A DNA stretch of 64,000 bases from Streptomyces puniciscabiei (GCF_006715785.1 NZ_VFNX01000001.1:6366001-6430000), one strand, 5' to 3'; positions 27,081-36,350 are shown, counted from the first letter of the stretch. Notes: generated by a model from the sequence alone, not told the origin. A program made the numbers and translations.

Positions 27081-28493
27081 TCAGGATCCGTGTCTCGCGT
27101 GTCCGAGGTCGAGGCGTTGAGCGCCCGCGCGGACTGACGTGCCGTTGCGCCGGTCGTGCAGGGTGAAGTCGGCCCGGACGGCCACACCGGACTGCAGCAG
27201 CTTCTGGTGGACCAGGGGGTCCCGGCCGGGGTGCGAGACGACGACGCTGATGTATCCCTCGGGCAGTCCGGTCACGGCGTAGTCTCCGCGCGCGTTCGTC
27301 GTGGTGCGCACCAACTGCCGGCCGCCGGTGTCCATGACGGTCACCGCGGCATGGCGGACGGGCTGCTGTTCGCCGTCGTAGACGGTGCCCTCCAGCATCG
27401 GCAACGGCTCGCCGAAGTGGTGGGGGTGGACCGGTAGCGCGGTGGGTGTGGGCGTCTCCAGGGAGGGGTCCTCCACCGGCGGTTCGGGAATGTCCTGCGG
27501 CTCGTCCTGCGCTCCCCGTCGTACGGCCATGCGGTGGTGGTGCCAGGCGTCCAGGCCCAGCAGCGCCCAACCCGCGGTGATCCACGCGCACAGCGCGAGG
27601 ACCGGCTTCAGCACCCCGGCGCCGTCGAAGTACAGCACTCCTCTCAGGGCGTCGACCGCGTTGCCCAGCGGCATGACGGCGTGCAGGCCCTGGAAGAACC
27701 CCGGCAGCAGCTGGACGGGGACCAGGCCGCTGGAGGGAACGCTCAGCACGACGTACAGGCCCAGACCCGCCAGGGGGAAGAAGTGCTTGACGAAGGGCGC
27801 CATGCCGAGGGAGAACGTGGCCACGGCTGTGGTGAGCAGGAAGGCTATCGCCAGGGCCGCGGGGTCGTTGGGGAAGAAATCCAGTCCCACGCCGACCAGG
27901 AAACCCACGGCGCTGAAGAGGCCGGCGGCGCCCGCGACCGTGATGAGCTTCTTGCGCCGGTTGAAGGTCACCGCCCGCAGCAAGGTCGTGGCGAGTATGT
28001 AGCCGGGAACGTTCCAGGCGATCCCGAAGTAGACCAGGGTCGCGCCGGACCCGTCCTTGCTGACCGTGGGGGCTACGTCCGTGACGGTGAGCTTCTGGTG
28101 GTTGTGCGCCGCGAGCTGGGTGAAGCCCTTGGTCAGCGCCTGCTCGAGGGACGCGCCGTTGGCCTTGGCCACGTAGAGCACGGCGGCATGTCTGCCCGTG
28201 ACGGCGAAGCCTGCCGCGGCGTCCCGGTCCAGCACCGCCCGGCGGGCTGCCCGGGCGTCCGGGACGGTGGTGACGTCGAACCCGCCGGGATGCTGCCGCT
28301 GCAGTGCGGTCTCGACCCTGTATTCCACCGCGGGATCGGCGATCACGAGCTTGGCGTGGTGGGGCTGAGGCTGGTGGAAGGCCATGGGGAAGCTGAACAG
28401 CAGGCCGAGGAAGAGCACGGCCGGGATCGTGAGGGTCTCGACGAGGACTCTGGCCACGGATATGGCCCGGGGACGCGCGATCCGGTGTTTCAC
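27081..28493 (-). CDS. ABC-2-type permease fused to a carboxypeptidase-regulatory-like domain
   Basis: Protein of 470 aa. One transmembrane segment near residue 20 (LTIPAVLFLGLLFSFPMAF) is followed by a soluble loop of about 110 residues, then five or six helices (VAGAAGLFSAVGFLVGVGL, AIAFLLTTAVATFSLGMAPF). The C-terminus (EGTVYDGEQQPVRHAAVTVM ... NARGDYAVTGLPEGYISV) reads as a carboxypeptidase-regulatory/transthyretin-like beta fold. The membrane part resembles YhgE/ABC-2 permeases. Start GTG 28493, AGGG 8 bases before. Divergent from a TetR gene, its likely repressor. Confidence 0.78.
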   Translation of the reverse strand: MKHRIARPRAISVARVLVETLTIPAVLFLGLLFSFPMAFHQPQPHHAKLVIADPAVEYRVETALQRQHPGGFDVTTVPDARAARRAVLDRDAAAGFAVTGRHAAVLYVAKANGASLEQALTKGFTQLAAHNHQKLTVTDVAPTVSKDGSGATLVYFGIAWNVPGYILATTLLRAVTFNRRKKLITVAGAAGLFSAVGFLVGVGLDFFPNDPAALAIAFLLTTAVATFSLGMAPFVKHFFPLAGLGLYVVLSVPSSGLVPVQLLPGFFQGLHAVMPLGNAVDALRGVLYFDGAGVLKPVLALCAWITAGWALLGLDAWHHHRMAVRRGAQDEPQDIPEPPVEDPSLETPTPTALPVHPHHFGEPLPMLEGTVYDGEQQPVRHAAVTVMDTGGRQLVRTTTNARGDYAVTGLPEGYISVVVSHPGRDPLVHQKLLQSGVAVRADFTLHDRRNGTSVRAGAQRLDLGHARHGS

Positions 28494-28687
28494 AGGACCA
28501 CCCTCTGGCCGCCACGGCGGGCCATGCCGCAGAGACCGCGGCACACTCGGCCGACCGGATCCCCGGTCACCACTTGGCCGCCTCTCCGGTACCGGTGGTC
28601 CCTCACTGTTCGCGATCCAACCAGTTTCACGGCGCCTCCCTCGGCTGTGCCGCGCCTGACCGTCGCCATGGCGCCACCTCCATTAAC

Positions 28688-28739
28688 GTACCGATCGGCA
28701 CATTTACGTCTGCTGGACCTTACGCGTACCGGTCGGTAC
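28688..28739. promoter_or_regulatory. Two palindromic operators between permease and TetR genes
   Basis: GTACCGATCGGCAC (28688-28701) and GTACCGGTCGGTAC (28726-28739, perfect palindrome) lie 38 bp apart centre to centre. The second ends 9 bases before the TetR GTG start. This is the usual layout for a TetR repressor controlling itself and a divergent transporter. Confidence 0.75.
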
Positions 28740-28748
28740 AGTCAAAGC

Positions 28749-29318
28749 GTGCCTCGCCCCGTCAACGCCGAGAAGCGCGCCGAGCTGCTGAAGCAGGTGG
28801 TGAACCACCTCCAGCAGCACGGCGTCGCGCAGATGTCGCTTAGTCCGCTCGCCGAGTCGATCGGCACCACCAAGCGCATGCTTCTGTACTACTTCGGCAG
28901 CCGTGAGAACCTGCTCGCCCAGGCGCTGGCCGCTTGCCGTCCCGACGCGCACGCGATGTTCGACGACGTCCGCGACAGCGCGGGGCTGCGCAAGGCGGCT
29001 CATACCCTGTGGGAGGCGATGACCGTCGGGGAGCAGTCCGGGCCGGTCCGCATGCTGCTGCAGCTGCTCAGCCTGGCCGCCACCGATCCCGAGCAGTACG
29101 GCGACATCGCGGCCGAGACCGTCGAGGTCATGATCGGCCCCATCGCCGCGGCTTACGTCCGGCTGGGTCACCCGCCACAGCAGGCGCGGACAGCGGCCAC
29201 GCTCCTCGTCTCCGGCCTGCGCGGTCTGTGCCAGGACCGCTTGGTGACCCATGACGTCGCCCGTACCGACGCGGCCGCCCGCCGCCTCATCAGGGACGCG
29301 GTCACGACGGCCGACTGA
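28749..29318 (+). CDS. TetR-family repressor
   Basis: Protein of 189 aa. The N-terminal HTH reads SLSPLAESIGTTKRMLLYYF followed by GSRENLLAQAL, the TetR signature; the rest is a helical ligand domain. GTG 28749 is the natural start just after the two palindromic operators; upstream in-frame sequence overlaps the divergent promoter. No ribosome site can fit in the short leader, so the mRNA may be nearly leaderless. Probably represses the divergent permease. Confidence 0.88.
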   Translation: MPRPVNAEKRAELLKQVVNHLQQHGVAQMSLSPLAESIGTTKRMLLYYFGSRENLLAQALAACRPDAHAMFDDVRDSAGLRKAAHTLWEAMTVGEQSGPVRMLLQLLSLAATDPEQYGDIAAETVEVMIGPIAAAYVRLGHPPQQARTAATLLVSGLRGLCQDRLVTHDVARTDAAARRLIRDAVTTAD

Positions 29319-29697
29319 GCCTGCGCCCCCGACCACTTCGGGGACTCGGTATCACCCCGGCACTCGGGAAGCCGGGCTGGTAGTCCGGTCCTGCGGGTTG
29401 GTCCATGGATGGCGCCCCGCTTGGTGGCGCAGCCGATCAAGACCAGGGCGCACGACCTGCAGACCACCGCCTTGGCTGACCTGTTGGCATGGTCCGGTGG
29501 TCTGGAGCCGATTCGAGCCGAGTTGCATGTATACGGAGAGGTACATACCGTTGCAGTAAGTTCATGACAGTGTCCACGGACGAGCGTTCGCACTGCCCGC
29601 GGCGCACACACCGAGGCGTGTGAGTATCGCGCCGGATCCCCGATGCACCCATCGCAGCCACTCTCGGAAGAGAGAGGTACGACCTGAGGAGATCCAC
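29319..29697. other. Region before the epoxide hydrolase gene
   Basis: About 380 bp. No gene called. Near 29527-29550 there is the palindrome-like run GTATACGGAGAGGTACATAC, a possible operator for the epoxide hydrolase gene. The rest shows nothing I can name. Confidence 0.35.
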
Positions 29698-31017
29698 GTG
29701 CCGGTCTTTTCCCGGGGGTACTCTCGGCGAAAGTTCATCGTCGCTTCCAGCGCTGCGGTGACCGCGGCGACCGTGGCGGCCGCGGGAGACCTCGGTTCTT
29801 CCGTCCGGAAGCCGGACACGGCGAGCAAGCGCGTCGCTGTCCGCCCCTTCCACATCAGTGTCCCGGAGCAGGTGCTGACCGATCTGCGGCGGCGCATCAC
29901 CGAGACGCGGTGGCCCGACCGTGAGACCGTCACGGACCAGTCTCAGGGTGTGCAGTTGGCGACGTTGAAGGAACTCGCGCACTACTGGAGCACCGCCTAC
30001 AACTGGCGGAGGACCGAGGCCAGGCTGAACACCCTGCCGCAGTTCCTCACCGAGATCGACGGTCTCGACATTCACTTCCTCCACGTCCGCTCGCGGCATC
30101 CGAACGCCCTGCCGATGATCCTTACGCATGGCTGGCCCGGCTCGGTCCTCGAATTCCTCAAAGTGATCGATCCGCTCACCGACCCGACGACCCACGGAGG
30201 GCGCGCGGAGGACGCCTTCCATCTCGTCATCCCATCGATGCCCGGTTACGGCTTCTCCGAGAGACCGACCACCACCGGATGGGGCCCCGACCGGATCGCG
30301 CGCGCCTGGGCCGTACTCATGGAGCGCCTGGGATACGACCACTATGTTTCCCAGGGCGGCGACTGGGGAGCGGTCGTGTCGGACAAGATGGCGGTGCAAC
30401 GACCCGCGGGCCTGCTCGGCATCCATGTCAACTTTCCGGCCACCGTGCCCGCGGACATCGCGAAGAGACTCGCTTGTGGCGATCCGGCTCCGAAGACGCT
30501 GTCCGTCGACGAGAGAGCGGCGTACGACAAGCTCGCCGCCTTCTACAAGACAGGTTCCGGCTACTCCGCCATGATGGTGACCCGCCCGCAGAGCGTGGGA
30601 TACGGGCTGTCGGACTCGCCGGTCGGGCTGGCCGCTTGGATGTACGACAAGTTCGCCGCTTGGACGTACAGCGGAGGCGAGCCCCAACGGGTGCTCACCA
30701 AGGACGAGATGCTCGACGACATCACGCTGTACTGGGTGACGAACACGGCTGTCTCCTCCGCCCGCCTTTACTGTGAGAACAACGCCAACAACTTCAATGC
30801 CGTGTCAGTCTCCATACCGGCCGCGATCACCGTGTTCCCCGGTGAGATCTACCAGGCGCCGCGAAGTTGGGCCGACCGTAGCTACCACAACCTCATCTAC
30901 TTCAACAGAGCCCGCAGCGGGGGGCACTTCGCGGCCTGGGAAGTACCGGGGATCTTCAGCGAGGAGCTCAGGGCTGCCTTCCGGCAGCTGCGCCCCCGAG
31001 TCACCGTCGGAAAGTAA
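29698..31017 (+). CDS. Tat-exported epoxide hydrolase
   Basis: Alpha/beta-hydrolase epoxide hydrolase of 439 aa. A twin-arginine signal (YSRRKFIVASSAAVTAATVA) leads to the epoxide hydrolase N-terminal domain (PFHISVPEQVLTDLRRRI, ETRWPD), the HGWPGS oxyanion motif, and the nucleophile Asp in GGDWGAV. Later come a tyrosine-rich lid (SGYSAMMVTRPQSVGYGLSD) and the catalytic His in SGGHFAAWE. Start GTG 29698 has GAGGAG 7 bases upstream. Most homologues are cytoplasmic; a Tat leader suggests action outside the membrane. Confidence 0.88.
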   Translation: MPVFSRGYSRRKFIVASSAAVTAATVAAAGDLGSSVRKPDTASKRVAVRPFHISVPEQVLTDLRRRITETRWPDRETVTDQSQGVQLATLKELAHYWSTAYNWRRTEARLNTLPQFLTEIDGLDIHFLHVRSRHPNALPMILTHGWPGSVLEFLKVIDPLTDPTTHGGRAEDAFHLVIPSMPGYGFSERPTTTGWGPDRIARAWAVLMERLGYDHYVSQGGDWGAVVSDKMAVQRPAGLLGIHVNFPATVPADIAKRLACGDPAPKTLSVDERAAYDKLAAFYKTGSGYSAMMVTRPQSVGYGLSDSPVGLAAWMYDKFAAWTYSGGEPQRVLTKDEMLDDITLYWVTNTAVSSARLYCENNANNFNAVSVSIPAAITVFPGEIYQAPRSWADRSYHNLIYFNRARSGGHFAAWEVPGIFSEELRAAFRQLRPRVTVGK

Positions 31018-31199
31018 GGGCCACACACCTGTGCCGTCCGCGTGGCGGTCGCTGGTCACGGGGGGCTTGCGCATCCGGCGAACGGGGCTGTTGCATAGCG
31101 GAGTCGTACTGAACTGCTCGGGCCACGGGGTGCTCCTCGGTGCCGACTCGCCCACGGGTGCGGTCAAGAACGGACGGCGAGGTGCACCAGGCCGGTGCC

Positions 31200-31330
31200 T
31201 CCTCGGCGCCGTGGACGCCTTAGAGGGCATCTGATCAATGTTCACGGCGTTGTGAGCGGGATATCCGTTTCGCAAGGCGGCGGTGCTGCATCAGCCGGCC
31301 AAACGTCCTCTCGATCAGCGGCTCTGGTCC
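31200..31330 (-). pseudogene. Short transposase C-terminal fragment
   Basis: On the minus strand the sequence reads LIERTFGRLMQHRRLAKR, the usual end region of IS5-type transposases (ERTxGWLxxHRRLARDYE), then loses homology. It adjoins the truncated end of the next gene and probably marks an old insertion. Confidence 0.4.
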
Positions 31331-31515
31331 ACTTCTTGTGGTCGCGTACGCAGCGTGACGGTCGATCTTCGGGCCATGGCGGTGGAGGTCGCCCGAACAT
31401 CGTCACAGGCTTCTTTGACAACCTTCTTCAGCAAGGTCGCCGTGGCGGCCCAGTCCTCGGCCGCCGACTGCAGCGATGGCAGATTGACGTGGAGAAGTTC
31501 TTCGAAGGTCGGCAC
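31315..31515 (-). pseudogene. N-terminal fragment of a WXG100-like Streptomyces protein
   Basis: The 66 residues begin MPTFEELLHVNLPSLQSAAE and read as amphipathic helices (DWAATATLLKKVVKEACDDV), the start of larger putative WXG/ESX-type proteins common in Streptomyces. Homology stops near 31330, where transposase-like sequence begins, so the gene appears truncated. Its partner frame lies just upstream at 31527-31775. Confidence 0.45.
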
Positions 31516-31526
31516 CGGTCCCCCGG

Positions 31527-31775
31527 TCAGTCACGGCGTCGTCGCCGTTGCCTTCCGGAGCTTTCCCCGGTCCACTTCGGACACATGACGGGGCCCTCCG
31601 CCTTCGGTGTGCGGGGCACCTCGTCATCTGAGGTGGCGGGTGGCACGTCCAGGTACTCGGAGATCCTGGAGGCGCTGACCTGCGCGGCAATGAGATCGTC
31701 ATCCCGCCGGGAGGACTTCACCGAGTAGTCGAGATGGTTGGAGAGCTGAGCGCAGGCGTCGAGCAGTACCTGCAA
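31527..31775 (-). CDS. Small helical protein, partner of the WXG-like fragment
   Basis: Eighty-two residues with a helical first half (LLDACAQLSNHLDYSVKSSR, ISEYLDVPP) and a polar tail. Homology-like coding continues a little upstream (ADADEGWQAQLQ) without a clear start codon, so the true 5' end is uncertain and may be lost. Its place 11 bp before the WXG-like fragment suggests the two were an operon. Confidence 0.4.
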   Translation of the reverse strand: MQVLLDACAQLSNHLDYSVKSSRRDDDLIAAQVSASRISEYLDVPPATSDDEVPRTPKAEGPVMCPKWTGESSGRQRRRRRD

Positions 31776-31844
31776 CTGTGCTTGCCAACCCTCATCAGCG
31801 TCGGCAGTAAGGAATCCTGGTGAAGGTCCGCACTCGGTGCCCGC

Positions 31845-32744
31845 TCAGCGGTCGTCGAAGTTCAGCGGCCCGAGGTCCCGCACGACTTGGGCGAGTGCTC
31901 GGATGGGCTCGTTCTCGGATTCGGTACGCCAGACCAGGGCGTAGCTCAGGGGTGGCATGTCCCGGATGGGCAGCCAGCGGATGTGCGACATGGACCAGTG
32001 CCGGGTGACGTGGGCGGGGAAGCCATGCACGATCTCGCCTGTCCCGACCAGGTGGATCAGGTCGTCGCTGTTGGTGATGCTCTGGCTGCGTTCGATTGGG
32101 CGGCCCCGCGGGGTCTGGAAGGGCAGGTACCGGTCCTCCCAGTAGTCGGGCATCAGGGGCGCCGTGACATGCCGGCGATCGGCGAGGGCCTCCAGGGTCA
32201 CGGACGATCGGGCGGCCAGAGCGTCCTCGATGGAGACGGCGAGCAGCCGGGGGTCGTTGAAGAGGACGGGGCCCACGGTGAGGTCCGGGTGCTCCACGGG
32301 CAGAAACACGACCAGGACGTCCAGTTCGCCGTCGCGGAGTCTGGCGAACGGGTCGACGTAGGGAGCACGGCGGATCTGCAGTTCCCATTGCGGGTGGCGG
32401 GAACGGAACGCCCGCCAGCAGTGGTGCAGTTCGGCGATGTTGAAGGGGAGCATGCCGACCCGCAGGACCGCCGTCACTCCGCGGGCGGCCAGCCGTGCGC
32501 GCTCCAAGCCGGCCTGTAGTCCCGCGTACACCGGTCGCAGATCGTCACGCAGCTGCTGCCCCAACGGAGTCAGCCGGATCCGCCGACGGTTCGATCGGTC
32601 GAACAGCATTCCACCGAGCCGCCGTTCCTGCGCCGCGATCGCCTGGCTCACGCGCGCCGGGGTGACGTGCAGACGAGCCGCCGTCCGACCGAAGTGAAGT
32701 TCGTCCGTAAGCGTCAGGAAGATCTCGATGTCCCGCAGTTCCAC
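31845..32744 (-). CDS. LysR-family regulator
   Basis: Protein of 299 aa. The N-terminal HTH (MELRDIEIFLTLTDELHFGR, TAARLHVTPARVSQAI) is complete and the co-inducer domain follows. GTG 32744 is preceded by GGGAG at about 10 bases. An ATAAC-N6-GTTAT palindrome lies 18 bp upstream. The divergent serine hydrolase gene at 33033 is the probable target. Confidence 0.88.
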   Translation of the reverse strand: MELRDIEIFLTLTDELHFGRTAARLHVTPARVSQAIAAQERRLGGMLFDRSNRRRIRLTPLGQQLRDDLRPVYAGLQAGLERARLAARGVTAVLRVGMLPFNIAELHHCWRAFRSRHPQWELQIRRAPYVDPFARLRDGELDVLVVFLPVEHPDLTVGPVLFNDPRLLAVSIEDALAARSSVTLEALADRRHVTAPLMPDYWEDRYLPFQTPRGRPIERSQSITNSDDLIHLVGTGEIVHGFPAHVTRHWSMSHIRWLPIRDMPPLSYALVWRTESENEPIRALAQVVRDLGPLNFDDR

Positions 32745-32761
32745 CGGGCAGGTCTCCCTTC

Positions 32762-32777
32762 ATAACGCGTGGGTTAT
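32762..32777. promoter_or_regulatory. LysR-type operator ATAAC-N6-GTTAT
   Basis: Perfect 5-bp arms around a GCGTGG spacer, 18 bp before the LysR start and about 255 bp before the divergent serine hydrolase. The T-N11-A form suits a LysR autoregulatory site. Confidence 0.5.
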
Positions 32778-33032
32778 CAGCACGCGCCCGAAGTTTACGT
32801 TGATCAGGGCCAGTATCCGGGGCCAGGGTTGGTCCCGGCAGTGGCCCGCCACTGGCAGTTGAGTCACTGGACCTCGAAATCCTCGCCTGCGGGTGGCAGC
32901 CAGGATCCGCAGGTGATCCGGCTGCGTGCCCGTCAGGTCAATGGCACCTCGGTGTTCGCGTCCGCCGCGCCTGCCTGACCGTGAGTGCCGTGCCGTGGAC
33001 GGGTCAGTTCGAACAGTGCAAGGAGATTGGAG

Positions 33033-34262
33033 ATGAAGATGAGCTACCGCGGCTTCTCCGAAGGAGGGTTGTGCAGGATCCGCGAGGTGCTGGCACGCCA
33101 TGTCGAGTCCGGGAAGATCCCCGGGCTGGTCGCGCTGGTGAGCCGGGGCGACGAGACGCACGTCGAGGCGATCGGGACGATGCGCCACGACGGCGGCGCG
33201 CCGATGCGCAGGGACACGATCTTCCGGATGGCCTCGACGTCCAAGCCGGTCACCATGGCGGCGGCGATGGTGCTGCTGGACGAGTGCAGGCTTCGCCTCG
33301 ACGACCTGGTGGAGCCGTGGCTGCCCGAGCTCGCCGACCGGCGGGTGCTGAAGCGGATCGACGGGCCGCTGGACGAGACTGTGCCGGCGCGGCGGCCGAT
33401 CACCGTACGGGACGTGCTGACCTCCACGTTCGGGCTCGGCATGGATATGACTGTGCTGGGCACGCCGATCATGGACGCGGTCTTCGAGCAGGGGCTCACG
33501 CCCAACCTGCCGGAGCCGATGCCCGAGCCGGATGAGTGGATGCGCCGCCTGGGCACGCTTCCGCTGATGCACCAGCCGGGCGAGCGTTGGCAGTACCAGA
33601 TAGCCAGCGATCTGCTCGGCGTGCTGGTCGCGAGGGTCACAGGCCAGTCGTTCGGTACGTTCCTGCGCGAGCGCGTCTTCGACCCGCTGGGGATGAAGGA
33701 CACCGGCTTCCACGTGCCCGCCGACAAGTTCGACCGGCTGCCGACCCTCTACGCTCCCGACCCGCAGAGCGGTGAGTTCACCGTGTGGGACGAGGCGGAA
33801 GGGGGGCGCTGGAGCAAGCCTCCGGCGTTCGAGGGCGGCGGTGGTGGGCTGGTGTCCACCGCCGACGACTTCCACGCGTACTTCCGGATGCTTTTGAACG
33901 GCGGGATGCGCGGTGGCGAACGGATCCTGTCCCGGGCCGCCGTTGAGCTGATGACCACCAACCGCCTTACGCCCGAGCAGAACGCCGCCCGTACCGCCCT
34001 GGCCCGCGACAACGTCCACATCTCGTTCGGCCAGGGACAGCACGGCGGCTGGGGCCTCGGGATGGCGGTGCGCACCTACCGCGGCGACTACGCACCCATA
34101 GGGCAGTTCGGCTGGGACGGCGGAAGCGGCGCCTCGACCTACGCCGACCGGGACAACCAGCTCACCGGAATCCTGCTCACCCAGGTCGGGGCGTCCGTCC
34201 CGGATCCGGTGAGGCTCATGCACGACTTCTGGACCACGGTCTACCAAGCCGTCGACAACTGA
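33033..34262 (+). CDS. Serine hydrolase of the beta-lactamase/EstB fold
   Basis: Protein of 409 aa. The class C-like S-x-x-K nucleophile motif appears as MASTSKPVT, the Tyr motif as WQYQIASDLLG and the third motif as FGWDGGSGAS, the arrangement of EstB-type esterases rather than true beta-lactamases. Other landmarks are FGLGMDMT and ERVFDPLGMKDTGFHVP. No signal peptide, so likely cytoplasmic. ATG 33033 has AAGGAG about 9 bases before. Divergent from a LysR regulator. Confidence 0.85.
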   Translation: MKMSYRGFSEGGLCRIREVLARHVESGKIPGLVALVSRGDETHVEAIGTMRHDGGAPMRRDTIFRMASTSKPVTMAAAMVLLDECRLRLDDLVEPWLPELADRRVLKRIDGPLDETVPARRPITVRDVLTSTFGLGMDMTVLGTPIMDAVFEQGLTPNLPEPMPEPDEWMRRLGTLPLMHQPGERWQYQIASDLLGVLVARVTGQSFGTFLRERVFDPLGMKDTGFHVPADKFDRLPTLYAPDPQSGEFTVWDEAEGGRWSKPPAFEGGGGGLVSTADDFHAYFRMLLNGGMRGGERILSRAAVELMTTNRLTPEQNAARTALARDNVHISFGQGQHGGWGLGMAVRTYRGDYAPIGQFGWDGGSGASTYADRDNQLTGILLTQVGASVPDPVRLMHDFWTTVYQAVDN

Positions 34263-34309
34263 CGCCGAGCCCACCGAGGGGCAGATCTCCTCAGTGGGCT
34301 CCCAGTGCC

Positions 34310-35066
34310 TGACCGCCCTGGCCCGCCGCCGCGACTCGATGTCGGCGGGGCGGGCGGTGGCGGTCGCGAGCAGCAGCTGCTCCTCCTCGACCGCGCCTCG
34401 GCGTGGTCGGTGGTGATGGCCGGCGGCGGTGCCGCGGTGCGTGGCAACACTCCGGCGCGGGGCGGGAACCGGCTCGCGATGTCGCCCACGACCGTGGTCA
34501 GCGCGTCGGCCTCGGCGAGCACTTTCTCGACTGGGTGCGGGTGGGAGGCATCGTCGACGGTCTGGATGAGGCGTTCGGCGGCCGTCTGCAGGCGACGGCG
34601 GGCGTGTCCGGCCTCGACCATCCGGGCGTAGGCCGGTGCGTGGCGGGGCCAGGGGCAGACCTGGACGAGGGTGTGAAGGTAGGAGGGGGTCAGCCCGCGC
34701 GCCCGTTGGCGGCTCGTCGCGAGCACTTGATCGAGCCACTTGGTGTTCTTCACGTGCTCGGCGGGGTCGGGCGGAGGGAGGGTGCTGATGGCGGCGTACA
34801 GGGCGGCGTGCGCGGCGGTGGTGAAGGAGTCGGCGGCGATGCCGCTGACGTTGCTGAGACGGTGTGGATCGAGGAGGAGAGCGCCGAGGAGGGCCTGCTC
34901 GACGTGGAACACCGGCTTGGGCGGTGCAATTGTGTCGAGGTCGTCTTCTTCGGGTTCGAGGGTGACGCCGAGGTGCGGGGCTGGGAGGTGGCCGACGAGC
35001 AGCGGGGGTACGGCGTTTCCGATCAGCGAGAACTGCTGGCCCTTGTTGCGGGCCCAGGGTTATCTC
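34310..35066 (-). pseudogene. Remnant of C5-DNA methyltransferase end joined to DnaB-like gene
   Basis: On the minus strand, frame ARNKGQQFSLIGNAVPPLLV is the C-terminal motif X of a cytosine-5 DNA methyltransferase; its body is absent. The same frame runs on through an acidic linker into VFHVEQALLGALLLDPHRLS, the N-terminal domain of DnaB-like proteins found in actinobacterial plasmids and integrative elements. It continues to ARMVEAGHARRRLQTAAERL, then shifts frame (EEEQLLLATATARP) and ends. Neither activity can be intact; it is the scar of an integrated element. Confidence 0.68.
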
Positions 35067-35118
35067 TAGGTCGAAGTCGGGGGCTGGCACGTGGGTTTGG
35101 GACGACAGCGTCCAGCGG

Positions 35119-35974
35119 GTGACCGTTGACGAGGCGTACACCAACCACACCGAGGGCTCGGCCTACTTGCCGGGCTGCGAGCGGCGAACCGGTCGCCCAA
35201 CACCGAGCGCGTCTACGGCGGCCGCGTCGCGCTTTACCTGACGTACTGCATGACGGTCGGCATCGACTGGTGCCGCCCGACGTCCTTGGACCTGGCGCGC
35301 TTCGCCCAGTGGCTGATCACCGAACCGCTGGCGCCGCGCGGGCCACGGTCCACCGCCGTGCGGTTCCGGACCAAGAAGTCCGCGAACCCCGTGCTGACCA
35401 CGTTGTTCGAGTTCCTGCGATTCGGCACCGCGCACGGCTGGGTGCCGGCCGACGTGGTCGATCGACTCTCTGATCAGAAGTACCCTTCCTTCCTGCCGCC
35501 GGGCTACGACCCGGGTGAGGACGACGCCCAGTACCGCACGGTCAACAGCCGGACTGTCAAGTTCGTGGTGGCTGACGACGGCATCGAGTGGCTGGCCGAC
35601 GCGCAGATCGAGCGATCGCTGGACCTCATGCCGCGGGCCCGTGACCGCTTCCTGGTGGCCCTGCTGCGGTGCACCGGGATCCGCATCGGTGAGGGCCTGG
35701 GGCTGCGACGGGAGGACATGCAGTCACTGAGCAGGTGGTCGGCCTCTACGTGGACTACCAGTACGAACGCGGCCAGGTCGCGGCGGCCGGGATGACCGAC
35801 ATGGTGTTCGTGAACCTGTTCCGGGCACCGCTGGGCCGGCCGATGACCTACCACAACGCCAAGGACATGTTCGACCAGCTCGCCCACCGGGCCGGGTTTG
35901 CCGCCCGCCCGCACATGCTGCGGCACTCGGCCGCCACGACACAGGAGCGACTCCTGCGCGCACCGGCGAGCTGA
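35119..35974 (+). pseudogene. Broken tyrosine recombinase/integrase
   Basis: Pieces of a site-specific tyrosine recombinase in three frames: VTVDEAYTNHTEGSAYL and SPNTERVYGGRVALYLTYC (core-binding start), then RCTGIRIGEGLGLRREDM with the first catalytic Arg, then MVFVNLFRAPLGRPMTYHN and GFAARPHMLRHSAAT with the H-x-x-R box. A deletion and frameshift lie near 35720, and the sequence ends before the final His/Trp and Tyr, so it cannot work. It adjoins the methyltransferase/DnaB remnant and may belong to the same lost element. Confidence 0.75.
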
Positions 35975-36350
35975 GCGACGATGTCCGCCCTCGACAGCGG
36001 GTTGCTGTCGCCTTGGCCAGGGCCTTGCCGAGGTCCTGGTCGACCAGAGCCGGTGAGCCGGAGACGACCAGGAGCAGGTTGCCGTCACGGATCGCGGTCT
36101 GCTTGACGACGCTGTCCTGCCCTCCGGCGGAGAAGGTCAGCAGCTGGCTGAACTACTCGTCGCCGAGCCGGGGCGCGGCTGTCTTGTGTGTCGTGACGCC
36201 GATGGCGGTGGTGCCCGAGAGGACTTGGTGGCTGAACCGGGGGTTTGGTCCGTGACTGGTCCGGAAGCACTGGTCAGGAGGGGTGCAGTCGTGGGAGGAA
36301 TTGGGAGTCAGCACGCAAGCCGGGCCCGCTCGAGAGCGGGTTGCACGAAG
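35975..36350. other. Gene-free stretch after the integrase remnant
   Basis: About 375 bp without a convincing gene. It includes a small hairpin CCCGCT-CGAG-AGCGGG near 36325-36340. Otherwise nothing recognised. Confidence 0.4.

Noticed and set aside
25945..28515. 856-codon minus-strand open frame joining two genes
   Set aside because: Its last part is the NmrA-like protein with its own ribosome site and ATG 26856; the first part is out of frame with the permease.
32760..35150. 796-codon minus-strand open frame
   Set aside because: Antisense to the serine hydrolase for most of its length. Only a short part past the DnaB frameshift has homology, and that part is covered in the methyltransferase/DnaB remnant.
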